A stretch of 64,000 bases of DNA from an uncultured Muribaculaceae bacterium (GCA_947525975.1 CANNVE010000010.1:1-64000); one strand, 5' to 3'; positions 25,501-33,694 are shown, counted from the stretch's first letter. Translations and numbers: made by a program. The notes: generated by a model not told the origin, from the letters alone.

Positions 25501-28000
25501 CGACCTGTATACAAACAACAGTCTGTACGTAAATACGCTATATGGCTACAATCAGCAGAGTGGCGCGTATGTGGCTGTTCCTAAAATCGAATTTCAGATG
25601 CTCAAAAATCCTGAGTTCGAGACCTACGTTTATAGTCTGGGGGACGGAGGAATCATGATTCGTGGATATGGTTCGTCAAGGGTAATGGCTAAGATGGCTG
25701 GTGCGTCTAATGGAGTAATGGACCTTACGTCGGAAGTTTTGCGTGAAGAAGTGGCCATTGTGGCTGAAGACTCCGATGGAGGAGGGGAGCAGACATCCCA
25801 GGCCTTCGACTATCGCGACGCCGACGTGCCTTTGGCTATCTGGGCGCCCATGCTGTCGACAGATGCCGAAGGCAATCTTTGCTACACATTCACAGTGCCT
25901 GACGCCAACACCACCTGGGCTCTTACAGCCATGGCTTGGACAAAGGATCTGAAGGCTGGCCGCCTCTCACGCGATTTCGTGGCTTCGAAGCCCATCATGG
26001 TCACCCCCAACGCTCCGCGTTTCCTGCGTCAGGGCGATGCCTGCGAGATAGTGGCCTCGGTGCTCAATAATTCCGACACCGCTTGCGTGGCATCGTCAAA
26101 GATAGAGATCTTCAATCCCGCCAACGGCGTTGTCCTTGGCGAGAAGACATTCACCGATGCCATCTCGCCCAAAGCCTCGGCGCAGATATCAGTAGAGGTT
26201 AAAGCCGGCTATGACCTGGCCGCCATAGGCTACAGGGTGCGCACCGACAACGGCCTCGGATTTGCCGATGGGGAGCAGGCGGTGATTCCTGTGCTCACAT
26301 CAAAGGCCGCATTGGTTGAGACGCAGCCTTTCTACCTCAATCCCGGCGAGAAAGCCTATTCAACTATGCTTCCCGATGCCGAGGGGGCGCGGCTGTCTCT
26401 GACATTCTGCGAGAATCCATCATGGACCATCGTCACCGCCCTTCCCGGCCTGCGCGATCTTGATGCCGACTACGCCAACAGCGCGGCAGCGTCGATCTTC
26501 TCCGCCGCTGTAGCCAAGGGAATAATCGCCGACAACCCCGATATAGCCAAGGCTCTTGAAGCATGGCGCGAGAATCCGGCTGACTCGGCCCTCATATCGA
26601 TGCTCGACCGAAACGAAGACCTGAAGATAGCCATGCTCAATGCCACGCCCTGGGTGCAGGCTGCCCAGTCGCAGTCAGAGCGCATGGCGGCTCTTGCCAT
26701 GATATTCGACGGCAAAGATGCCGACAAAGCGATAGCAAAGGCCGTGGCCTCGCTCCGGAAACTGCAGCGCGCCGACGGCGGCTGGGCCTGGGGACAGTGG
26801 TGCGACGGCTCTTCGCTCTGGACCACATTGAACGTGCTCGACATGCTCGGGCAGCTCAAGGCCGCAGGCTGGATGCCCAAGGGTCATGGCATAGATGAGA
26901 TGGTGGAGAAAGCCGTGAAATACGCCGATGCCAAGGTGAAAGGTGAAGACATAGTCTACGCTATAGTCCGCTCCCGCTATCCTGAGATTCCTGTAAGCCT
27001 CAACGGGCAGAAATCCATAGCCAAGACCACCGCCTCCATACTCAAGCATTGGAAGCAATACGCCGATCCGGCCTATAAGGCAATCGCCACCGAAGCCTTG
27101 TACCGCAACGGATACAAGACTAAGTCAAAAGAACTGATGCGCTCAATCACTGAGTTTGGAGTGATGACTCCCTCGCAGGGGCTTACATTCCCATCCGTCA
27201 ACTCCCTGGCTTCTTACTGCCAGATACTCCGCGCCTACGCTTTGATAGAGCCATCGGCTCCGCAGGTCGACGGCCTGCGCCAGCAACTCATAGTGCGCAA
27301 ACAGGGCACTGACTGGGGTTCGGCCGTGGTCACTACCGAGGTGGTATCGGCCATCCTCGCCTCCGGGTCAAAATGGACTGTGCCTGCAGATGGCGCCGTC
27401 ATCACAGCCGGCGGCCATGAGATCAAGGCAAATCACGTAGAGACAGCCACAGGCTCGCTGCGTGCCGACTTATCGGCATTCGCCGGCAAACGTCTCAGCA
27501 TCGCTACTTCGGGCGACGGTCCGGCCTACGGAGCCGTATTCGCCCAGTTCGACAAATCGATGAGCGAAGTGAAGGCGCAGGCCTGCGGTGACCTTGACAT
27601 CGAAAAGTCGCTGACCGTGCGCCAGCCCGACGGCTCGTGGAAATACGCCGAGGCGCTGCGCGTGGGCGACCGCGTGAAGGTGCAGCTCACCATTCACTGC
27701 AAGCGCGATTTGCAGTATGTCGAGATTCTTGACGAGCGTCCCGCAGCATTCCAGCCCGCCGACCAATTGCCCGGATGGGTGTGGGCCGAAGGCACAGGAT
27801 TCTACCGCGAGAATCGCGATTCATACACCGCGCTTCACGTCGAGAGCCTCCGTCCGGGCACATATATCCTCTATTATGAGATGAATGTGGGCCAGGCAGG
27901 CGCATATTCATCGGGCGTGGCGTCAATCCAAAGCCAGTACGCTCCCGAAATAAGCGCCCACTCATCAGGCACCGCGATAAAGATACAACCCGCGCAATGA
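22568..28000 (+). CDS. Bacterial alpha-2-macroglobulin-like protein, thioester motif absent
   Basis: The protein is about 1810 residues with a signal peptide (MKNHGILTFLIFAFLSM...). It has an N-terminal helical region, macroglobulin beta domains (for example VLTDRGLYHPGDKVHSLVV, the MG2 pattern, and WAPMLSTDAEGN with FTVPDANTTWALTAMAWT) and a C-terminal helical toroid region (ADGGWAWGQWCDGSSLWTT, about 1400). After NPSWTIVTALPGL (about 1281), where thioester-bearing relatives have a CxEQ motif, the sequence reads DLDADYANSAAAS, so no thioester can form. Relatives trap or inhibit proteases in the periplasm; the thioester-less form is frequent in Bacteroidota. It is a single-gene unit with its own promoter. 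Confidence 0.9.
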   Translation: MKNHGILTFLIFAFLSMNIDTSAQVGKPDFAFPATVSKTAKADLAKAEASNEPHKALNALIRLTVADEMVDPASLQQSIRLTEKAAKQFAGAPEGGLYDCLLATMYDAMYSANRWKYDKRELPLTPLPEDLTEWSGEQFRAKIQSLSASALEKADALSRLKISDYADVIVADKLTATYYPTVLDFVCSSLKRLDGGKQKEEAVRVAMLHAPEGSPARILWISQAKNAYDDPAYFLDAYNKYSDNPAASLLLGKYVQARENGSDVDIEDSAEETEWFPEWAVPEIDSYLKRCPTAYMANWLKSLREGMVRQTANLSMPAFCMAGDTVSVDCNVFNAPEVTVALYYIPGASVDESKLDSKYFAAHKPEAMKTLKFAGEAPFKAEGKAKFLIKKYGYYVAVPRIGAKSKLNYVNGKMRCMPVYPIALNGLERPMVAVVDPKDGKPLEGALVSLKPSNGTASKEVKTDGDGVASFIEKPKGRNWGEVSVRYRGEVFTFGGVYPSASNGQNQKERKAVSVLTDRGLYHPGDKVHSLVVASRMVAVADGEKQGSVCAGEKLTLELKNANGKKVDSADLVTDDYGRATADFTLPADGMTGRFSLSVHGNGFDGSELIMVSDYRMPDFEVEVTSTMRDEPSAGCITLKGVAKYYSGMPVADAKISVNLTRSSFWRWYSSQQSVYSTDIVTDADGRFSVTFDSNQLQSDGQNWRYTAMMSAVSPSGTTATCQSTFAVGKRYSIEIADAGEIDGEKPFAPKVKAIDADGNEAEIAMTWSLTKDDKAVANGKFGSPADLTKVRPGKYDLKVTAVDTALAAPAEAEVEIYNVKSGISPTKGLWALQSSIEATAGKPMEVLVATDAEASVYCMVNSGDRLLSLEVIELKPGYKTLKIDLPEGQTPDGIVVLTSVRDFKASMQTIRFAPKKEAELKLVGETFRDRLMPGKAETWRIRLTDAAGNPVNGAVALDMFNKALDAIQPYAPRVRFADLYTNNSLYVNTLYGYNQQSGAYVAVPKIEFQMLKNPEFETYVYSLGDGGIMIRGYGSSRVMAKMAGASNGVMDLTSEVLREEVAIVAEDSDGGGEQTSQAFDYRDADVPLAIWAPMLSTDAEGNLCYTFTVPDANTTWALTAMAWTKDLKAGRLSRDFVASKPIMVTPNAPRFLRQGDACEIVASVLNNSDTACVASSKIEIFNPANGVVLGEKTFTDAISPKASAQISVEVKAGYDLAAIGYRVRTDNGLGFADGEQAVIPVLTSKAALVETQPFYLNPGEKAYSTMLPDAEGARLSLTFCENPSWTIVTALPGLRDLDADYANSAAASIFSAAVAKGIIADNPDIAKALEAWRENPADSALISMLDRNEDLKIAMLNATPWVQAAQSQSERMAALAMIFDGKDADKAIAKAVASLRKLQRADGGWAWGQWCDGSSLWTTLNVLDMLGQLKAAGWMPKGHGIDEMVEKAVKYADAKVKGEDIVYAIVRSRYPEIPVSLNGQKSIAKTTASILKHWKQYADPAYKAIATEALYRNGYKTKSKELMRSITEFGVMTPSQGLTFPSVNSLASYCQILRAYALIEPSAPQVDGLRQQLIVRKQGTDWGSAVVTTEVVSAILASGSKWTVPADGAVITAGGHEIKANHVETATGSLRADLSAFAGKRLSIATSGDGPAYGAVFAQFDKSMSEVKAQACGDLDIEKSLTVRQPDGSWKYAEALRVGDRVKVQLTIHCKRDLQYVEILDERPAAFQPADQLPGWVWAEGTGFYRENRDSYTALHVESLRPGTYILYYEMNVGQAGAYSSGVASIQSQYAPEISAHSSGTAIKIQPAQ

Positions 28001-28026
28001 CAGACTGATATGTCGCTTTGAAATAG

Positions 28027-28060
28027 TCGGGGACTCGCATTTTGGCGGGTCCTCGACTGC
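28027..28060 (+). terminator. Imperfect hairpin after the alpha-2-macroglobulin gene
   Basis: GTCGGGGACTCGC can pair imperfectly with GCGGGTCCTCGAC around ATTTTG, followed by TGCTTTTC. It is a plausible but weak terminator. Confidence 0.45.
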
Positions 28061-28110
28061 TTTTCAGAGTTAAGCCTGCGAAAAAAAATCAAAAAAAATC
28101 GGCGAAACAC

Positions 28111-28141
28111 TTGTGTGATTCAAAAAAAGTGCGTAACTTTG
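28111..28141 (+). promoter_or_regulatory. Promoter of the tRNA-Ser gene
   Basis: TTG (28111-28113), 20 bases, then TAACTTTG (28134-28141), 40 bases before the mature 5' end of the tRNA. Confidence 0.65.
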
Positions 28142-28180
28142 CAACGTCAAAAACGAAAAGGGCGTAAGCCCGCCACCAAA

Positions 28181-28268
28181 GGAGAGGTGGCAGAGTGGTC
28201 GATTGCGGCGGTCTTGAAAACCGTTGAGGGTCACACCTCCGGGGGTTCGAATCCCTCCCTCTCCGCCA
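28181..28268 (+). tRNA. tRNA-Ser (anticodon UGA)
   Basis: The 88-base gene has acceptor arms GGAGAGG (28181-28187) and CCTCTCC followed by discriminator G and an encoded CCA (28266-28268). The D arm is GCAG...TGC, the anticodon loop is CTTGAAA with TGA, and there is a long class II variable arm (TGAGGGTCACACCTCCG region). The T arm is GGGGGTTCGAATCCCTC. The long variable arm and UGA anticodon identify serine. The AT-rich accessory region begins directly downstream. Confidence 0.96.
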
Positions 28269-28302
28269 AAAAGCCGTTGCGGCCAAAGCCGCAACGGCTT
28301 TT
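28269..28302 (+). terminator. Terminator of the tRNA-Ser transcript
   Basis: GCCGTTGCGGC (28273-28283) pairs exactly with GCCGCAACGGC (28288-28298), with an A-run before and TTTT after. Confidence 0.88.
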
Positions 28303-28412
28303 GATTTTCCAGCGGAATAAAAAGGTTCTTTAATTCAATGAATTTCGAAGGAGATTTAAAGAACAGATAATTGTGGTCACTTCAGAATAAATAAATCTCT
28401 TGTCTCTGATTT

Positions 28413-31034
28413 ATGGTAACATCAGTTGTTATAATAATCTCTTTGGTAGTGATAGTAGTTGTTGTCACAATAATAATGCGCTTTCGACTAAACAAACGCG
28501 TGCAGGGATTATCTGAAAAAATTAATAACCTCTCACCTTATAGTACTGGAAATAGTTCTGGATATGCGCATGAAAGATTGTCAAAACTAAACAATTCGGT
28601 ATTCGTAAATATACCAACTGATATAGAAAATAGTTTCCATGACAAGATAATATCAGCGACACAGGGAATCGGTCTTGTTGATCATTATTCAAAATATTAT
28701 AATGAGGCTAATTCGTTGGTAAATATGTTAAAAGTGTTTAACATCAGTCCTTCTGAATCAATTTCTAATTTAATCCATGATTATTGTAGGATAAGGGACT
28801 ATATAAAATTGCATAATGAAAAGGTCATAAACAAGTTGTTGTCTGTGCACAAAGACTTTTTTGATCATTGTCTGCAGTACCCATTGGATGGCCAGCAGAG
28901 GCGTTCAATCGTTTCTGAAGAAGATAATTGTTTGGTGGTTAGCAGTGCCGGTAGCGGTAAAACGTCGTCTATTGTCGGAAAAGTTAAATATCTCACGGAG
29001 ATTAAAGGTATTGATCCCAAAAAAATACTGTTAATCAGTTACACCAATAAGGCCGCTTCCGAACTCACAGATAGAATAAATACTGATGGATTAAGGGGGT
29101 ACACATTCCATAAATTGGCCATTGATATAATCGGACAAATGACCGGTGTCAAACCATCCATTTGTGATAATACGGACGCTTTATTTGTCGATATATATCA
29201 TAGACTGTTGAACGATATTAATTTTAAGAAAAGTGTATTGGATTATTTCATAGCGTATACTAATGAAGAATCCATTTGGGAACAATGTAAAAGTGAAAGG
29301 CGTGAACAATTGTCTGAACAAAAAAAGGCTCGTCTGAAAACATTGTTCCCGGATATGGACGGCAAACCCGTCTACGTTCGTAGTGAACAGGAGCGAAAGA
29401 TATGTTTTGTGTTATCTTCTCTTGGAATTAATTACAGGTACGAAGAGGACTATGAATACCCATTGGCAAATGAAATACACTCTCAATACCGTCCTGATTT
29501 TTCCATATACTTTAATAAGGATGGCGTAACCAAGCGCATATATTTGGAGCATTTCGGAATTGATGACCATGGCTGCGTGCCCATTTGGTTTGCAAAGGAT
29601 AAGAATATCACTTACGAAGAGGCCAATAGAAAATATAACGATGGAATAACATGGAAAAAAGCCGCTCACGAGAAGTTTGGGACACAGCTTTTGGTGACAT
29701 CAAGCGCTGATTTCCATTATTCTGACATAAAAGACCGATTGAAGAATCAATTGATCAATGCGGGAGTGCCAATCTTTGAAAAGACCGATGATGATTTGTA
29801 TGGCTTTTTATTGCCCAATAATAGTAAACAGGAAAAAGCTTTCATAAGGCTTATTGTCACTTTCGTTACATTATTCAAATCAAGCTGCAAATCTATCGAT
29901 TTGGTTTTGAAGCAGGCAGAGATGGCGAATGATGGCCGGAGTGTATTTATAATAAAGAATATACTTCAACCTGTATATATCCGCTATGCTCAAACGTTGA
30001 TTGAATGTAAGCAAATAGATTTTACTGATGCCATACTCCAGGCTACAGACCTTTGCCGCAACAATCGTCTTTGCGAATATGAATATATTATCGTCGATGA
30101 GTTTCAAGACATATCCGTTGACCGTTATAATTTCCTGAAAGCATTGCGTGACGGACAACGCCCCGCAAAACTTTATTGCGTCGGGGATGATTGGCAATCC
30201 ATATATCGCTTTTCAGGCAGTGATATGGCTCTGTTTAATCAATTCCCGGAATATTTTGGCGCGACTGAAATTAATAAGATAGAGACTACATATAGATTTG
30301 GCGAACCTTTGGTTTCCTTATCATCCAATTTTATCCAACGGAATAATGCCCAAATTCAGAAGAATATTAGGTGTTTCAATGCCGGAGTGAATACGAATTT
30401 AGTGTTCTGTTCATACGAAAGGGGGGATTATTGCAATGAAGTTGGGCGGATTATATCCTCTATTCCGACTGATAAATCCATATTTCTTTTAGGTCGTTAT
30501 TCTTTTGATGACTATTACTTGTCATTCATGTATAAGCCTATAAAAGAAGGCAACCGATTCTTCTATTTAATAGCGGGTAGAAAAATCGAATTCTTGACCG
30601 TGCATAAATCGAAGGGGCTTGAAGCGGATTACGTTATTTTGCTTCAATGCAATAAAGACACATACGGTTTCCCATCGCTTGTAAGTGATGACCCGGTGCT
30701 AAAGTATGTTCTTACAAAGAGTGACCAATTTCCATTTGGTGAGGAACGTAGATTGTTCTACGTAGCAATTACAAGAGCGAAGGTGAAAACTTTTGTGCTT
30801 TATGACATGCGTTTCCCATCTGTATTTGTAGACGAGTTTTTGCATCCCGAAAAATTAACTGAAAGGAGTTATGACAGACACCCTAATGCCAATAAGCGAT
30901 GGACACGTAGTGCTGACAATCTCCTTTTGCGACTTCACGAAGAGGGAAAAAGCATCAGGCAGATTGCGATGAAGATGGGCCGAAGCCAGACATCGATTGT
31001 GATGCGGCTTGGGAAATTAAAGGCGAATGGCTGA
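28413..31034 (+). CDS. UvrD/HelD-like superfamily I helicase with membrane anchor and C-terminal HTH
   Basis: The 873-residue helicase has Walker A SSAGSGKTSS (about 176-185), motif II VDEFQD (about 561), motif III GDDWQSIYRF and motif VI VAITRAK. Between the two halves is the nuclease-like insert seen in helicase IV relatives (YRPDFSIYF, IYLEHFGI; about 320-430). Two ends are unusual: residues 4-22 form a hydrophobic membrane segment, and the last 40 residues form a helix-turn-helix (SIRQIAMKMGRSQTSIVMRL). Codon usage is markedly more AT-rich than in the flanking core genes, suggesting transfer. It starts 145 bases after the tRNA and is followed by a gene remnant. A defence or DNA-repair role is inference. 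Confidence 0.85.
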   Translation: MVTSVVIIISLVVIVVVVTIIMRFRLNKRVQGLSEKINNLSPYSTGNSSGYAHERLSKLNNSVFVNIPTDIENSFHDKIISATQGIGLVDHYSKYYNEANSLVNMLKVFNISPSESISNLIHDYCRIRDYIKLHNEKVINKLLSVHKDFFDHCLQYPLDGQQRRSIVSEEDNCLVVSSAGSGKTSSIVGKVKYLTEIKGIDPKKILLISYTNKAASELTDRINTDGLRGYTFHKLAIDIIGQMTGVKPSICDNTDALFVDIYHRLLNDINFKKSVLDYFIAYTNEESIWEQCKSERREQLSEQKKARLKTLFPDMDGKPVYVRSEQERKICFVLSSLGINYRYEEDYEYPLANEIHSQYRPDFSIYFNKDGVTKRIYLEHFGIDDHGCVPIWFAKDKNITYEEANRKYNDGITWKKAAHEKFGTQLLVTSSADFHYSDIKDRLKNQLINAGVPIFEKTDDDLYGFLLPNNSKQEKAFIRLIVTFVTLFKSSCKSIDLVLKQAEMANDGRSVFIIKNILQPVYIRYAQTLIECKQIDFTDAILQATDLCRNNRLCEYEYIIVDEFQDISVDRYNFLKALRDGQRPAKLYCVGDDWQSIYRFSGSDMALFNQFPEYFGATEINKIETTYRFGEPLVSLSSNFIQRNNAQIQKNIRCFNAGVNTNLVFCSYERGDYCNEVGRIISSIPTDKSIFLLGRYSFDDYYLSFMYKPIKEGNRFFYLIAGRKIEFLTVHKSKGLEADYVILLQCNKDTYGFPSLVSDDPVLKYVLTKSDQFPFGEERRLFYVAITRAKVKTFVLYDMRFPSVFVDEFLHPEKLTERSYDRHPNANKRWTRSADNLLLRLHEEGKSIRQIAMKMGRSQTSIVMRLGKLKANG

Positions 31035-31085
31035 TTATGATTGTATTGCTCCGGCTGATGAAATTATCTTCGTATGCTGGATTGA

Positions 31086-31313
31086 CCTTTTTATTCTGCC
31101 GCCGGTCTAAAAAAACTCGGTTTTTCGGCCATGAAGGCCTTTTACCGCTCGATAGGCATGCCCGCAAGCATCCCCGAGCTCATAGGCAGAAAAGCCACAG
31201 AGGCCGAACTCAGCGAACTGGCCTTGAAATGCAGCAGGGGAGGCTCGTCGGTCAAGCCCCTGACGCAAGCCGATGTGCTGAAGGTTTATGCCATGGCCAA
31301 CTCCGCTGACTGA
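31086..31313 (+). pseudogene. C-terminal remnant of an iron-containing alcohol dehydrogenase
   Basis: An open frame of about 75 codons from 31086 encodes AAGLKKLGFSAMKAFYRSIG, then MPASIPELIGRKATEAEL and finishes with VLKVYAMANSAD. This is the C-terminal end of group III Fe-dependent alcohol (butanol-type) dehydrogenases. The upstream frame is closed by TGA at 31083 and the preceding DNA is the end of the helicase gene. The Rossmann and metal-binding parts are therefore missing. A short product could start at the ATG at 31131 but would be non-functional as an enzyme. Base composition resembles the core genome, in contrast to the helicase before it. Confidence 0.78.
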
Positions 31314-31388
31314 AATCGCCCTTTCACAGAGCCCGCTCGCCGCGGGACATTTTCGGGCGCATGGTAAAAGTCTCTGCTGTTGCTGTCT

Positions 31389-31467
31389 GCTTCTGCCATG
31401 TTATTGTTGCAGTTGGAAAAAAGTTTTGCTTCTGCCGTGAAATGGCAAACATGTACGCTAACTTTGC
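31389..31467 (+). promoter_or_regulatory. Promoter and tandem operator of the WYL regulator gene
   Basis: TAACTTTG at 31459-31466 is the -7 box. Just upstream is the palindrome-like TGCCGTGAAATGGCA (31433-31447), preceded by GCTTC. A second, weaker copy starts at 31389 (GCTTCTGCCATG...), 39 bases earlier. The 40-base block 31428-31467 matches 36281-36320 at 30 positions, with the palindrome centre 19 bases before the -7 box in both. The site would overlap RNA polymerase contacts, as expected for autoregulation by the WYL protein (inference). Confidence 0.72.
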
Positions 31468-31494
31468 CATCATAATAGTAAAACCACATGAAAC

Positions 31495-32412
31495 ATGGCA
31501 GCATCAGTTAGACTTATGCGCAGATACGTCTGGCTTGTCGAAACCATACGCCGGGCCGGACGCATTTCGCTTGACGAGATCAACTCTCGCTGGCTCTCCA
31601 ACTATGCGTTAAATCCCGACCATGAGGCCGAGATTCCGGAGCGTACATTCCACCGCCACCGTGAGGCTGTCGCCGAAATGTTTGGCATAGAGATATCCTG
31701 CGACAGGGCTTCCAACACCTATTGCATAAAAGACGATTCCGCGCTCCTCGGCCCGTCGTTCACAAATTGGCTATTCAATGGCGTTGCCCTCGACAATGAG
31801 TTGATGAGCAATGAGGGAGTGAAACGGAAAATACTCTTTGAGGATACGCCGGGCGGAGTGGAGCATCGACCAGCGATAATCGAGGCGCTCTCTACCAACC
31901 ATGTGTTGAGATTGAGATATAGGAGCTACAACAATCCTGTCGAAACGGAATGGGAAATTGAGCCGTGCGGCATGAAGCAATATCGCCGCCGCTGGTACGT
32001 CATAGGGTGCAAGGTATGCGAGGATTCTCCCTTGACGTTCGCTCTTGACCGCATCGTCAGCCTGCAAATCGCAGACAGGATATTTGAGCCGGACGATGGT
32101 GAAGACGTCAACGCGCTATTCTCGGAGGTGGTAGGCGTATTTGTAGATCCCGATCTTGATGTCGAAGATGTAGTTGTGAGGGTTTATGGCAGGCAGCGCA
32201 ATTACTTTGAAGGGACGCCTCTGCACCATTCGCAGACAATCATTGCTCGCACATCTGATTATACCGACTATCAGTTCAGGCTTCGCCCGGAATATGAATT
32301 CCAACATGAAATCCTTCGGCTCGGTCCCGATGCCGAAGTGTTGTCTCCGCAGTGGCTTCGCGGTGACATGAAATGGTATGCCGAGGAGTCTCTCAAACGA
32401 TATAAATATTAA
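31495..32412 (+). CDS. WYL-domain transcriptional regulator
   Basis: The 305-residue protein has an N-terminal winged-helix region (about 1-95, with GRISLDEINSRW and IPERTFHRHREAV), a WYL domain (about 125-205, with EPCGMKQYRRRWYVIGC) and a C-terminal WCX-like extension (LRPEYEFQHEILRLGPDAEVLSPQWLR). WYL regulators bind nucleotide or nucleic-acid ligands, and related proteins (BrxR/CapW type) repress phage-defence operons through palindromes overlapping the promoter. A palindrome lies in its own promoter and a matching one lies before the gene at 36324. A small membrane-protein gene starts six bases downstream. Confidence 0.87.
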   Translation: MAASVRLMRRYVWLVETIRRAGRISLDEINSRWLSNYALNPDHEAEIPERTFHRHREAVAEMFGIEISCDRASNTYCIKDDSALLGPSFTNWLFNGVALDNELMSNEGVKRKILFEDTPGGVEHRPAIIEALSTNHVLRLRYRSYNNPVETEWEIEPCGMKQYRRRWYVIGCKVCEDSPLTFALDRIVSLQIADRIFEPDDGEDVNALFSEVVGVFVDPDLDVEDVVVRVYGRQRNYFEGTPLHHSQTIIARTSDYTDYQFRLRPEYEFQHEILRLGPDAEVLSPQWLRGDMKWYAEESLKRYKY

Positions 32413-32417
32413 CGGCG

Positions 32418-32606
32418 ATGGAATTCTTCAAACCATTTTGGATCAGGATTGTGCCATCCCTTTTGGTGGCTTTGGCTGTCAACTTGGCGATATTGTTTGT
32501 TATTCCACCTACCACTACTTTCGGAATCATAGTAAAGGATGTGGTGTCACTGTCAATTGCCGCATTGATTTGCTTCAAGATTCTGTATGGAGGTCAATGC
32601 GACTGA
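32418..32606 (+). CDS. Small membrane protein (62 aa)
   Basis: The product is mostly two hydrophobic helices (IVPSLLVALAVNLAILFVIP and IVKDVVSLSIAALICFKIL). Its ATG is five bases after the WYL gene stop, so it is likely in the same transcript. No family is recognised. Small two-helix proteins beside defence regulators are sometimes pore-forming effectors; nothing in this sequence proves that. Confidence 0.62.
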   Translation: MEFFKPFWIRIVPSLLVALAVNLAILFVIPPTTTFGIIVKDVVSLSIAALICFKILYGGQCD

Positions 32607-32671
32607 CCATTATTTCATTTTTTATGCTGAAAAACATATCCGGGAGCGGGCTTCAGTAAAAAAATAATGTC

Positions 32672-32679
32672 TAACTTTG
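32672..32679 (+). promoter_or_regulatory. -7 box upstream of the small-protein cassette
   Basis: TAACTTTG here would start transcription near 32686, just before the ATG at 32699. No TGCC palindrome is present, so this promoter is not obviously under the WYL operator. Confidence 0.5.
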
Positions 32680-32698
32680 TAAATGCTGAAGCAAATTC

Positions 32699-32980
32699 AT
32701 GGTTCAAGAGAGAGCCATTGCGTCAGAAACATATCGCAAAGCATTATTGCAGAGTCCCATTCAAGAAAATCCGGCCAGATTTATGGAGGACGAAGCGACT
32801 GATGCTCACTCCCTTTGTATATACCCCTCAACACGGCATATACGGAATGGACGTGAGGCTATCAGTCTACTTCCATTCCATAAACGGGTTCCTTGGCCGG
32901 AATTGCCCAAGCCTCGCGCTGCGGCAAGCCCATTGAATGATGGACAGCAGACAATAGTCTTCGCGTCCATTTTCGTTTAA
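32699..32980 (+). CDS. Doubtful small protein (93 aa)
   Basis: An open frame of 93 codons starts 20 bases after a good -7 box. The first half (RAIASETYRKALLQSPIQEN) is protein-like and hydrophilic, while the second half is Pro/Arg-rich and less convincing. An overlapping frame (32667-32936) is equally long but begins before the expected transcript start. No similarity is recognised. The stretch may be non-coding or a decayed gene. Confidence 0.33.
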   Translation: MVQERAIASETYRKALLQSPIQENPARFMEDEATDAHSLCIYPSTRHIRNGREAISLLPFHKRVPWPELPKPRAAASPLNDGQQTIVFASIFV

Positions 32981-33000
32981 CCAACTAACTCAAATCAATC

Positions 33001-33216
33001 ATGACAATCAACATCATTCAAATCGTAATCGGCACAATTCTCTTAGGAGAATTAATAATGTGTATAATGATGAGTAAAGCCGCCTCAGACTATACTTACT
33101 ATATGTGCCGTCCGTTTGGCATTCCCTTCAGTATGGGGATAGGCTCGATCGTTCGCCTTGTATGTGCCGTGCTCGGAAGCATGCTTCTTTATAGAGGTAT
33201 AATAGGATTAATATAA
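33001..33216 (+). CDS. Small membrane protein (71 aa)
   Basis: The protein has two hydrophobic helices (IIQIVIGTILLGELIMCIMM and GIGSIVRLVCAVLGSMLLYR) joined by a short polar, Tyr-rich loop. No family is recognised. It opens a run of same-strand small genes (33001-34103) with gaps of only 4 to 52 bases. Confidence 0.65.
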   Translation: MTINIIQIVIGTILLGELIMCIMMSKAASDYTYYMCRPFGIPFSMGIGSIVRLVCAVLGSMLLYRGIIGLI

Positions 33217-33220
33217 ACAA

Positions 33221-33349
33221 ATGAGGTATAACTATAAAAAAAGTGATATGGCAGATAATGATTCAGTAGACTATGATGACATCGTCGAAGAACTCCTTGA
33301 TTTGGTATTCCCAAATGATGAAGACCGAGATGCATATATGAATGATTAA
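33221..33349 (+). CDS. Acidic micro-protein (42 aa)
   Basis: The ATG at 33221 lies four bases after the preceding stop. The product, MRYNYKKSDMADNDSVDYDD then IVEELLDLVFPNDEDRD to the end, is highly acidic and probably one amphipathic helix. A second in-frame Met is at residue 10. The close spacing and protein-like sequence support it as a real gene. Its charge complements the cationic proteins encoded next (inference only). Confidence 0.5.
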   Translation: MRYNYKKSDMADNDSVDYDDIVEELLDLVFPNDEDRDAYMND

Positions 33350-33381
33350 TATTCATAGTCCAATCTTTGACAAAAACATAA

Positions 33382-33525
33382 ATGTATATAGGTTATATGT
33401 ATAGATCAAAACTTGATAAAGTGATTGGTTCACAGACTAAAGAGCCGTCTTTGGTTAAAACCGTTGTTAAAGCGGCAATCGTTGGAACTATCACTGGAGC
33501 CGTTAAGCTACTGTCTAAAAAATAA
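33382..33525 (+). CDS. Cationic micro-protein (47 aa)
   Basis: The product has a basic N-terminal half and an amphipathic to hydrophobic C-terminal helix (SLVKTVVKAAIVGTITGAVK), ending in lysines. Such a helix could insert into or lie on a membrane. Its stop is followed four bases later by the next start. No family is recognised. An internal Met at residue 6 is an alternative start. Confidence 0.5.
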   Translation: MYIGYMYRSKLDKVIGSQTKEPSLVKTVVKAAIVGTITGAVKLLSKK

Positions 33526-33529
33526 TGTC

Positions 33530-33694
33530 ATGAGAATATTCAGGTGTTGTCAGTGTGGAAGCCCAATGGAATATATAGGGAATGGGGTGTACCAATGCCC
33601 TAATTGTGGCGATATAATGGACTATTCAGAATTGGTTAATGGCGCCAAATCATTGATTAAGTCATTGATCGATGCATTTGTTAAAATCAGATAA
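33530..33694 (+). CDS. Zinc-ribbon micro-protein with amphipathic tail (54 aa)
   Basis: Residues 1-30 form a zinc ribbon with two Cys pairs (CCQCGSPMEYIG and YQCPNCGD). The remainder (LVNGAKSLIKSLIDAFVKIR) is a cationic amphipathic helix. The ATG at 33530 is four bases after the previous stop. No named family is recognised. Confidence 0.6.
   Translation: MRIFRCCQCGSPMEYIGNGVYQCPNCGDIMDYSELVNGAKSLIKSLIDAFVKIR

Noticed and set aside
25640-25760. TonB plug-like segment (IMIRGYGSSR) within the alpha-2-macroglobulin
   Set aside because: The resemblance is only a few residues long, with no further plug motifs around it.
31037-31309. 90-codon frame overlapping the helicase end and the Fe-ADH remnant
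   Set aside because: It is out of frame with the recognisable alcohol dehydrogenase sequence and has an Arg/His-rich shadow composition.
32667-32936. 89-codon frame beginning inside the -7 box
   Set aside because: Its start codon lies upstream of the expected transcript start. The overlapping frame from 32699 is better placed, though itself doubtful.
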